Source: a bacterium
GTDB taxonomy: Bacteria; Bdellovibrionota_B; Oligoflexia; Silvanigrellales; Silvanigrellaceae
NCBI GenBank assembly: GCA_009918675.1
Contig: RGDM01000021.1
Span: 1 to 49,260, forward strand
DNA length: 49,260 nt
Direction: 5' to 3'
Below, in pieces: positions 26,101 to 33,345 of this stretch (within the stretch, counting starts at the first letter, position 1; each line of letters opens with the position of its first letter). The notes beneath the pieces were generated by a model. The model did no database searches. It saw only the letters and a list, made by a program, of their open reading frames with translations, and was not told where the DNA came from. The position numbers and the translations under genes were made by a program.

Positions 26101-27632
26101 GATTCACCACAGCGAAAGAGCAACTGAAGATCCCCAAGACGTATGACTGCACCATCACCCAAAGCCCGCAGACCTCGCAAAGGACGTCCATTGACGAACA
26201 ATTCTCCGTCCGAAAGATCCTGCAAGACCGCTTTATCACCTTGCAGATTCAAGCGACCGTGTTGGCGTTTTATATGCGGCGCCCTTAATCTGACGTCGCA
26301 GCTTATTCCGCGGCCAAGTAGAACAGAGGACTGTCTGATACGAAACTCTCGACCACGATCACGTCCATTTAAAACAACAAGCAGTGGGCCTTGTGATGTA
26401 TCGCCAGACAGTTCGTTTTCTGAAAGTTCACAGACACCATTGTTGAGACGACGGGTGTGGCGGATTGTAACAATGAGGCCAATTGCAAACGCTATGGCAA
26501 GCCATTCGATCCATGCATCAAAGGCTAATCCGGCCTGATTTTGAATGGAAATGTGGCGTGGGGGATTTGTGATAACGGGGGCGACTTCTGGCTGTTGATT
26601 GATTTCCGCTTTCTGCGGGACGATCTCCGGAAGAACAAATGCCTGCGATTGAAATGATGCACCATGGTATTGTCCGCGCAGAACAATGGCTGTGGCCCCA
26701 CGTGCTGATGGGTGGGTTGATGCTGATTGATTTGTATCTTTTAGCTCTGAGGTCAGAAGATATTCTTTGTCGAGAGTGGTGCGGGTTGCTTGCAACGCAC
26801 GTGATGCACCAGCAATGTCAACAACTCTAAAGGAGCCGCCCGTTTTGGCGACTTCAGGAACTTTGCTCCATTTGCGCTGCTCATAGGTTTCTGGCTTGGC
26901 GAAAACTATTTGCTGGATAGTTACATTTTGACTTAAAAGCGAATTTAAACACGAGTCGGTTTTGCCTTGCTCAAATGGAGTTAATTGAGATGCTCCACCC
27001 ATAAGAATGAGCATCTTTTGATCGGCATTTTTCAAACCGGCATTTTGCCATTTTTCGAAACGACCCGCAGCAACACAGAGAGCAGATTCGCGTTTGATTG
27101 CATCTGACTTGAGCCCAATCGGGTCTCCCATCAATTGTCGCTGAGCAACCAGAATATTTTCCTGATGTGCAGGATCAATAACAATTCTTTCAACAGTTTT
27201 TCCTGGTGCGACACCAAGAATTGAGATGAAGTCAGCATTAAATCCAGGAAATTCTTGCGCAGTGAGCGAGCGTAAATCACGAGTCAAACCTTTCATGGTT
27301 TTGACTCCCGTTGCGTCGTAAACCCAGACGACTGCGCGGTTATTCCAACGTCTTGAGCTATCAAAGGTTGTCAGTGTGGTGTTCGTTGAAAGAGAATTTG
27401 AACCGTTGAGTAAAAGTTGGAAAGACGATTTATCGAGAGTGGTGATTGGATAGCGACCATTGCTATCCTCTTCAAATGCAAAAGCGCGGAGTTTAAGGTG
27501 TGTTTCTCCGGCGCGTTCGACACCACGCAGAACAATGCCGCGCTGAGTTTCAGCGGATGCGTCAAGAGAACAGGCCATGGCAGTGAACAATGAAGCAAGA
27601 GCGATTATTGTAGAAATCCGCTTGCTTTTCAT
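26097..27632 (-). CDS. vWA-like periplasmic domain - transmembrane - FHA protein
   Basis: 511 residues. A signal peptide (ISTIIALASLFTAMACSLDASA, cleavage probably after residue 27) exports the N-terminal part. Residues ~95-290 have the alternating strand-helix pattern of a von Willebrand A domain (RAVVWVYDATGV, KMLILMGGASQL, VTIQQIVFAKPE), but the metal-site motif D-x-S-x-S is replaced by DATGV, so metal binding is doubtful. A membrane helix at ~374-391 (WLAIAFAIGLIVTI) leads to a cytoplasmic FHA domain (416-511) with a normal LLGRG and VNGR, but KRQH in place of S-x-x-H. It overlaps both neighbours by 4 bases (ATGA), indicating tightly coupled translation. It likely binds a partner in the periplasm through the vWA-like domain and FHA partners inside. 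Confidence 0.8.
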   Translation of the reverse strand: MKSKRISTIIALASLFTAMACSLDASAETQRGIVLRGVERAGETHLKLRAFAFEEDSNGRYPITTLDKSSFQLLLNGSNSLSTNTTLTTFDSSRRWNNRAVVWVYDATGVKTMKGLTRDLRSLTAQEFPGFNADFISILGVAPGKTVERIVIDPAHQENILVAQRQLMGDPIGLKSDAIKRESALCVAAGRFEKWQNAGLKNADQKMLILMGGASQLTPFEQGKTDSCLNSLLSQNVTIQQIVFAKPETYEQRKWSKVPEVAKTGGSFRVVDIAGASRALQATRTTLDKEYLLTSELKDTNQSASTHPSARGATAIVLRGQYHGASFQSQAFVLPEIVPQKAEINQQPEVAPVITNPPRHISIQNQAGLAFDAWIEWLAIAFAIGLIVTIRHTRRLNNGVCELSENELSGDTSQGPLLVVLNGRDRGREFRIRQSSVLLGRGISCDVRLRAPHIKRQHGRLNLQGDKAVLQDLSDGELFVNGRPLRGLRALGDGAVIRLGDLQLLFRCGES

Positions 27633-28423
27633 ATGGTAAGTCCTACCTTAATCGTACGAAATAGATATTCTCTTTGTCCAAGTCCGAGAATGTCTCCGTT
27701 TTGCAGAGCGGTTCCAGTGCTCGGAACCCCATTGACGAGCAGAGGGTCTGTCACCGAAACGGGAACAATTGTCCAATTGTCCGGGTGCCGAGTGATGACA
27801 CAATGTCTTGAGTTGACTTCAGGATCAGAAAGAAAAATTTCAAGGCCCGGTTGATTTCCAATTCTATTTTCGCCTGGAAAGAGCCGAAAATCCCTTCCTT
27901 CACGGCTGCCAGCCAGCTCGACAAGCCATCCCACTGTGCAAAGATTTCTTGATGGCAATCGCTCCTGAAAGAAGATCGTTCGACGATCATCTGCTGACGT
28001 TGGCAACAAGGAGATATAAGCAAACAGTTGTTCGCCGACTTGAAAAGTATCTCCGTGGCAGAGAGGCGAGGGATTCGCGCAAGGATGCTCATTTAGAATC
28101 AGAGGGCGATGCGTTGAGCCAGGTGAGATAATGGCTGATTCACCTGAGATGACGTCTATAACGGCATGCTGACGACCCACGTTGGGAGCGGTGACCACGA
28201 CATCACAATGAGCCGATGATCCAACTGTGTTGATACCCGGGTAAAGTCGCAGGTCTTCGCCTAAATGGATTCCATTGAGACCAAGTAGCCAACCTGAAGT
28301 CGCAAGCGGAAAGCGAACGCTCGGGTTTTGCCCGCGCGACAGAGCCAGACCCTCGTCAACTTGGGAGCTGATTCCGGGTTTATAATCGTGCGGGTCATTT
28401 GTATGTTGAAATTGAATATTCAT
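27629..28423 (-). CDS. Tandem FHA-domain protein
   Basis: 264 residues with no signal or membrane segment, so cytoplasmic. It contains two related FHA domains at ~44-138 and ~164-258. Both begin with the same pattern (GWLLGLNGIHLGEDLRLYPG and GWLVELAGSREGRDFRLFPG), showing an internal duplication. A similar opening occurs in the FHA domain of the next gene (LLVVLNGRDRGREFRI), so the operon grew partly by duplication. The phosphopeptide-contact residues are altered: GS/GRQH in the first and GN/NSRH in the second, with VNG kept only in the second. It is the first gene of the operon, 138 bases divergent from a CheX-like gene. It could bridge the two membrane FHA proteins as a soluble adaptor (inference). 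Confidence 0.85.
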   Translation of the reverse strand: MNIQFQHTNDPHDYKPGISSQVDEGLALSRGQNPSVRFPLATSGWLLGLNGIHLGEDLRLYPGINTVGSSAHCDVVVTAPNVGRQHAVIDVISGESAIISPGSTHRPLILNEHPCANPSPLCHGDTFQVGEQLFAYISLLPTSADDRRTIFFQERLPSRNLCTVGWLVELAGSREGRDFRLFPGENRIGNQPGLEIFLSDPEVNSRHCVITRHPDNWTIVPVSVTDPLLVNGVPSTGTALQNGDILGLGQREYLFRTIKVGLTI

Positions 28424-28561
28424 GCAGCAATCGTAACCTGAAGTTTTGGGGAAAATCCTGCCTTACGTCCAATTTGTTGAACGACGGAGCTTGTTTTGCC
28501 GAGGAACGTCGGAGACACTCAGTCAGTAAGAAGTTTGCCAAGGATATTGGGGGAGTTTGAA

Positions 28562-29125
28562 ATGACGTTGATGAAAGATGGCCCTATCTCCACCTTCAAC
28601 CAGACCATTCGCAACGTCTTGGTAAATTCAATCAATGAAACTTGTGCCGCATTTGGTTTTTCTGTCACCCATGAACCACAGCTCATTCGCAAAAGTATTT
28701 CAATGAATGGAGACTATCTCGCGGGCATCCGTGTCTCTGGGGCAAATTTTCAAGGTGCGGTGACTCTATCGATGGATAAGCGGATTGCGAAATCTTTTGC
28801 CGATAAAATTTTCGCCGGCACAAATGCCAAGAGTGATGACGCAATGTTGTGCGACTTGGTGGGTGAAGTGTGTAATCAAATCACCGGTGTTTTTCAGCGG
28901 ACACTTGCCCCACTGGGATGTCGACTCCAGGTCACCGCGCAAGAGACGGCACAGTCTCCTAATACGTTTGAAGTTGCGCCAAACCCAGAAGAGTGGCTGC
29001 TGACTCCGTTTGTTTATGCAGACGGACGGGGCGTGCTTGCCTTTGGATTCGTTGGTGAACTTGGACTTGGAAGCGACGATACAGCTGAGAATCTGCGCGA
29101 CGCCCGCAACATTACATTTTTCTAA
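28562..29125 (+). CDS. CheX-like protein
   Basis: 187 residues. The central part resembles the CheX/CheC phosphatase fold: GANFQGAVTLSMDKRIAKSFADKIF, then DLVGEVCNQITGVFQ, in which Glu102 and Asn105 match the E-x-x-N dephosphorylation motif. CheX proteins remove phosphate from response regulators such as CheY. Many CheX-domain proteins occur outside chemotaxis loci, and no chemotaxis gene is seen here. ATG 28562 is favoured by GGGGGAG upstream; a TTG at 28496 in the same frame would add 22 residues without a ribosome-binding site. It is divergent from the FHA operon, so they may share a regulatory region of 138 bases. Confidence 0.75.
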   Translation: MTLMKDGPISTFNQTIRNVLVNSINETCAAFGFSVTHEPQLIRKSISMNGDYLAGIRVSGANFQGAVTLSMDKRIAKSFADKIFAGTNAKSDDAMLCDLVGEVCNQITGVFQRTLAPLGCRLQVTAQETAQSPNTFEVAPNPEEWLLTPFVYADGRGVLAFGFVGELGLGSDDTAENLRDARNITFF

Positions 29126-29143
29126 ACTGATGGATGAGAGTCT

Positions 29144-31225
29144 TCAGCGTGTCGAGTTTTTGAAGCGACAGAGTACGGCTCCGTTCAGAGTGATTTCATT
29201 TGCGAGAGGGCCAAATCCCCTCGCGCCCACGATATCATTAGAAACCGTTGCCGAGGCGGGAGATCCGGTGATGTCGAAATCAATCGCCGATGCACTGCCC
29301 AGAGCCTTGCCTGCTTGGTCTTTCTGACCGAGCAGGGCTCGACCAACGCCTTCAATGATGATTGTCCCAAGGCGCAGGTTTTGCACAGCAATAGCATCTT
29401 CTGAATGAACGAATTTTTGATTCAAGTCGATTTGAAACAGGCTTCCGTCTCGTTTTCTGACTTGGTCGATGCGCATGCTGGTTTTATCGACCAACATCAA
29501 AAGAGTGGATTCAGCTTTCTCAAAGCGCTCGTCACCAACAAAAATTTGCTCATTTTTTGGGTCGGCAGGGGCAGAATCAAGGAAGGTTAGACTTACAGCT
29601 CGCTGACTGGGCAATGCAGGTGTTCCATCGCGAAGATTCGATAAGTTGCAATCATAAACGATAGCTAAACCATCGGGTTTTGATTGAGGCCCTTTCCAAA
29701 AAGAGACCAACTGGCAACCCTGGACATGCAGTCCTGATAAGGACACGAGGAAAATTTTTAAAAAGTTTTGTTTTGCATTGTTTGCGCGTTCCTGCTGTTT
29801 CGAATTCCTTGCAAACACGTTAAGATGGTTCATTATAAAGCGGTATTTGCGCAGTCTGAGTGCGCTGACGAATGTTGGCAGCAGAATAAGGAGACTCGCA
29901 AGTAGGAGTGATTGTGATTTGCTTCTTTCTGATTGAAGATTTTGTTGCGGAAGATTGCCGCAGGAAACACCGCTTTGCTGACTGACAATTGTCTCATTCG
30001 ATGCTGCTGCGAGCTTTTGCCCTCGACTTAAATCCACTTCACTTTTCTTGAATTCTTGAATGAGAATGTTTTTCCAGTTTGAGTGATCCAGGACATCTGC
30101 CGCTTTGAGAACGGCTGCGGCTGCATCACCAAGTTTTGGTTTGGTCGATTCGCCGAGAAAATTGATACTCATGAGAACGACACGTTCAAATTCTATTGGC
30201 TTGATTCGAAATTGGTTGACGATTGCCGAACGACTTCGCCAAAGGGCTGAGCTCCATACCGTACCGAACGCGTGCCCTTCCTCTAATACTTTGGGGTCGT
30301 TGGTTGTGGGCGTGTCGAGAAGGCGACGTAAATAGCGGTTGCCCGAGGGGCGGCTGACACGCCATATGCGTCCAATAGACGGGTCGCCAAAATAGCAGGC
30401 GCTAAAGAAATCAGCGTAACCTTCGTTAACAGCAAACCACTGCCAACCTTCCAAACTGCGCTCGTCGCGTATGTGATTAAATATGACGTGTGACAATTCG
30501 TGTCCAATGATGGTTGGATCATGGCCTGCGGAATATCCAATCGGAGAACAGCTTGGAGCAGCGGTTTTGTCGAAACACGAATTTGGATAAATATACATCG
30601 ACTGGACTCCAACCACGAAGGCATTGTCGCGGTCGAGCTGCGTTCCGTCAGCAGGGACATAGCGGGGTGAGTAATAGACACCTTGAACTTTAATACGAGA
30701 CAAAATGTCTTCTCCGCGTGGCAGACCTAATATGAGCGGAGAAAAATATTGTTCCATCATGTCGTTAATCGTTTGCGCTGTTGTAACGACCGGAATGGTG
30801 TCTCTAAAAGATCCTAAAGCTTCGATTTGCGCTTTATTGAGTTCAGCACCACTGAGTCCGGCGCCTGCAGGATTATCGCCAACAAATCGGATTGTCGCCC
30901 ACTTTGTGTCTATCAAGAATTTTGAGGTTTGATAGCCCATGGCATCAATGTCTGGTGGCAGACTGATTCCCGGAGGTAAACTTGGTTCAGCAACCGCTGA
31001 AGTGGCGTTCGAACTTGGTATAATGTTCGATTCGGCAAGTAATGCAACGATATTTTCGGGATTGAGCTCTGCCTGGTTTAATGCTTTTTTGCTTGGAGGT
31101 GCGAGACTCATTGCGGAATTTCGAAAAACAAATTTTTGTCCAAGCCAAACCGAAGTGAATGTGCTCAGGGCAATCGTTGCAGTCAGGAAGATTCGGTTTT
31201 TATAGAATCGGACAACTTGACTCAT
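29144..31225 (-). CDS. Membrane zinc metallopeptidase fused in frame to a lipoprotein-like domain
   Basis: 693 residues. A signal anchor lies at ~12-29. Residues ~95-400 form a gluzincin-type peptidase: HELSH at 242-246 gives two zinc ligands and the catalytic Glu, and NEGYADF at 267-273 gives the third ligand (Glu268). A second hydrophobic segment (SLLLASLLILLPTFVSA, ~439-455) followed by LRLRKYR looks like a C-terminal sorting anchor of the GlyGly/MYXO-CTERM kind. The frame then continues through Met465 into a third hydrophobic stretch ending in a lipobox-like VQGC (Cys504) and a ~190-residue domain of unknown function. Topologically this can be one protein with three membrane passes, or two ancestral genes joined. 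It follows the LysR gene by 8 bases. Substrates are unknown. Confidence 0.7.
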   Translation of the reverse strand: MSQVVRFYKNRIFLTATIALSTFTSVWLGQKFVFRNSAMSLAPPSKKALNQAELNPENIVALLAESNIIPSSNATSAVAEPSLPPGISLPPDIDAMGYQTSKFLIDTKWATIRFVGDNPAGAGLSGAELNKAQIEALGSFRDTIPVVTTAQTINDMMEQYFSPLILGLPRGEDILSRIKVQGVYYSPRYVPADGTQLDRDNAFVVGVQSMYIYPNSCFDKTAAPSCSPIGYSAGHDPTIIGHELSHVIFNHIRDERSLEGWQWFAVNEGYADFFSACYFGDPSIGRIWRVSRPSGNRYLRRLLDTPTTNDPKVLEEGHAFGTVWSSALWRSRSAIVNQFRIKPIEFERVVLMSINFLGESTKPKLGDAAAAVLKAADVLDHSNWKNILIQEFKKSEVDLSRGQKLAAASNETIVSQQSGVSCGNLPQQNLQSERSKSQSLLLASLLILLPTFVSALRLRKYRFIMNHLNVFARNSKQQERANNAKQNFLKIFLVSLSGLHVQGCQLVSFWKGPQSKPDGLAIVYDCNLSNLRDGTPALPSQRAVSLTFLDSAPADPKNEQIFVGDERFEKAESTLLMLVDKTSMRIDQVRKRDGSLFQIDLNQKFVHSEDAIAVQNLRLGTIIIEGVGRALLGQKDQAGKALGSASAIDFDITGSPASATVSNDIVGARGFGPLANEITLNGAVLCRFKNSTR

Positions 31226-31233
31226 GACTCAGA

Positions 31234-32160
31234 CTAACTCCGTTCTCCCAGTTGATCTTTCTTATTATAAGCGAGTCGGCGAATTTCATTTGCAACGAGT
31301 GTGAATCTTTTCAGTTCAAGGCAGCCGCTCCGCGCAAAAAGATACAAGCCATTCTTCTGCATTGAAGCACTCTCGAATTCAAAATCAGCACTCCCCTGTG
31401 CCTGTGAAATGATCTGTCTTGGAATGACACAAAGCGCATTCTCAAGTGACATCACAACCTTGGGGATTGCAATGATATGATCTAAACAAGCCGCGATTTG
31501 TACCCGGTTCCACGGAAAGCTTTCTCCTTCGAAATGTTCCTTCCAAAACGTGTCAACAATAGAGTCTGGAGTGGTCATAGTGACCCAAGGACGGCTTAAG
31601 AGAGATTTTTTGCGCTCTAATTTATCTGTTTGCTTTGGCAGCTTTTTTCCGAAGAGAACGAGTTCCTCATCAATTATTTTTTCCGCATGTACACCTTCAG
31701 CATGATCAAATGGCTGAGCAATGATGGCTAAGTCCAATTGCCCATGGGTGACCATGTGAATTAGATTCGCTGTTTGATCAACGTGGATCTTGAGTTGAAT
31801 CAGAGGTGCTTGTGTGTGCACGGTTGCGAAAGCGGGCAAAACCAGTGAATCGAACCAACCCATCAAGCAGCCAATTCGGACCGTGCCCTGAGTTGATTGT
31901 ATTTCATCGGTGAGGGTTTCGCGGATTCCATCGAATCTATTTAGGATTTCGCGAATCTTGGGGACAATTCCAAGTGCAGTGGGAAGCGGCACCATGCTGC
32001 GCGGTGTGCGTTGAAAAAGTTTCACACCGAGTTCAGTTTCTATCTTTTTCAATTTGAGACTGATTGCTGGTTGAGTGAGGCCAAGTCCATGAGCAGCGTG
32101 GGATATCGACCCGCTGTCGATGATAGCTAAAAATGTTTCGAGGTCTTTAACATCAATCAT
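31234..32160 (-). CDS. LysR-family transcriptional regulator
   Basis: 308 residues. The N-terminal winged helix-turn-helix is typical: DLETFLAIIDSGSISHAAHGLGLTQPAIS then LKKIETELGVKLFQRT. The rest is the periplasmic-binding-like effector domain (TVRIGCLMGWFDSLVLPAF, GQLDLAIIAQPFD). LysR regulators usually act on a neighbouring divergent gene, but here the neighbours on both sides run in the same direction: the PAS histidine kinase ends 18 bases upstream and the metallopeptidase starts 8 bases downstream. It probably belongs to that operon and may regulate it or distant targets. The effector cannot be guessed. Confidence 0.92.
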   Translation of the reverse strand: MIDVKDLETFLAIIDSGSISHAAHGLGLTQPAISLKLKKIETELGVKLFQRTPRSMVPLPTALGIVPKIREILNRFDGIRETLTDEIQSTQGTVRIGCLMGWFDSLVLPAFATVHTQAPLIQLKIHVDQTANLIHMVTHGQLDLAIIAQPFDHAEGVHAEKIIDEELVLFGKKLPKQTDKLERKKSLLSRPWVTMTTPDSIVDTFWKEHFEGESFPWNRVQIAACLDHIIAIPKVVMSLENALCVIPRQIISQAQGSADFEFESASMQKNGLYLFARSGCLELKRFTLVANEIRRLAYNKKDQLGERS

Positions 32161-32178
32161 TACATACCTTCGCAGTGC

Positions 32179-33267
32179 TTAACTCGTAAATCGAAGCTTT
32201 GGAACTGTCACGTTAAACGTCGTGCCAACTCCTTCCGAAGATTGCACAGAAATAGTTCCTCGGTGCTGTGTCACAATTGAATATGAAATGGCTAACCCGA
32301 GTCCAGTTCCCTCGCCTACGGGTTTGGTTGTGAAAAATGGGTCGAAGATTTTTCTTTGAATGTGTGGCGGAATTCCGCATCCGGAATCGCGGACTTTAAT
32401 TTGCACCGCATCCGCCAACTCTGTTAGAACTATTTCTAATTCTCCGCCACCATCGCGCATGGCATAAATCGCGTTGGTGATTAAGTTCAGTATCACCTGT
32501 GAAAATCGTCCTTTAGAGCCTTCGATGTAAACAGGTTTCGGCGGAAGATCGAGGCGAAGCTCAATCTTTTCTTTACGGAGCATGGCTCGAGCAAGCCGGA
32601 TTGTTGCTTGAATGTTTTCCACTATATCATAAGGCTCGACAGATTCAGGAGAGTCTTGTCGGGCAAAGCCCAAAAGTCCCTCAACAATCAATTTACACTT
32701 CTGAGCTGCTGCCTCGATTTCTTTCATGTCCTCTAAGTGGGGATCGTCTTTGCTCATCTCGCGTAATGCCATCTGAGCAAAGGCCATGATTCCGGCAAGT
32801 GGGCTGTTTATTTCATGCGCAACGCCACCCGCAAGTTTGCCGAGAGCTGCGAGTTTGTCTGCGCGGGCTAAACTTTCATGCAGAGCGCGCTGTTGAGTAA
32901 TGTCGCGATAGTGAACCACGATCAATGCGTTGCTGTCGTCGATATCGACATTCGGAAGAACTCGGACCTCAACGTCGCGTCCCGCGAAAAGTTCAGTGCT
33001 TGTCCAAGATGTTTTTTGGCCTTGTTGTCGAGCATTGGCGACTTTACAATCGGGGCAGGGTGCATTGCGTCCTGCATAGACTTCAAAGCATTTCTTTCCC
33101 TTAAACTCTTTTAAGTCGAGTTGTGTTGGGTTGATGGCCTTTTCTACGTATGCCAAGTTTTGTCTGCGAATGTTGAAATTTTCATCGATCAGCACGAGCG
33201 GATCCTCAAGTGCATCGATCATTGCCAGCCATTGTGTTTTTAGATGTTCGACGAATTCAACATCCAT
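32179..33267 (-). CDS. PAS-domain sensor histidine kinase
   Basis: 362 residues, soluble (no membrane segment). Residues ~10-125 are a PAS domain with a Cys cluster (KCFEVYAGRNAPCPDCKVA) of the type seen in PAS sensors that may hold a redox centre or metal. The kinase core is complete: H-box GGVAHEINSPLAGIMAF, N-box QVILNLITNAIYAM, G1 VRDSGCGIPP, the F-box DPFFTTKPVGEGTGLGLAIS, and the end of the HATPase. No response regulator is adjacent; a LysR gene follows after 18 bases. The start at 33267 is set by GGAGGG 9 bases upstream. That ribosome-binding site lies inside the 3' arm of the hairpin at 33274-33313, so translation may be controlled by the fold. Confidence 0.93.
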   Translation of the reverse strand: MDVEFVEHLKTQWLAMIDALEDPLVLIDENFNIRRQNLAYVEKAINPTQLDLKEFKGKKCFEVYAGRNAPCPDCKVANARQQGQKTSWTSTELFAGRDVEVRVLPNVDIDDSNALIVVHYRDITQQRALHESLARADKLAALGKLAGGVAHEINSPLAGIMAFAQMALREMSKDDPHLEDMKEIEAAAQKCKLIVEGLLGFARQDSPESVEPYDIVENIQATIRLARAMLRKEKIELRLDLPPKPVYIEGSKGRFSQVILNLITNAIYAMRDGGGELEIVLTELADAVQIKVRDSGCGIPPHIQRKIFDPFFTTKPVGEGTGLGLAISYSIVTQHRGTISVQSSEGVGTTFNVTVPKLRFTS

Positions 33268-33273
33268 ATAAAA

Positions 33274-33313
33274 ATGCCCTCCGCGGAGCTTCTTCAAGCT
33301 TAGCAGAGGGCAT
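33274..33313 (-). terminator. Terminator/attenuator after lon that also contains the kinase ribosome-binding site
   Basis: On the minus strand ATGCCCTC pairs with GAGGGCAT (8 bp), and an inner stem AGCTT/AAGCT closes a GAAG loop; TTTTTAT follows. It lies 32 bases after the lon stop. The GGAGGG Shine-Dalgarno sequence of the histidine kinase (33277-33282) forms part of the 3' arm, so the same hairpin can end lon transcripts and hide the kinase start. Confidence 0.75.
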
Positions 33314-33345
33314 CTTTTGCCTATCGGCAGAGAACGACAAAGGTG

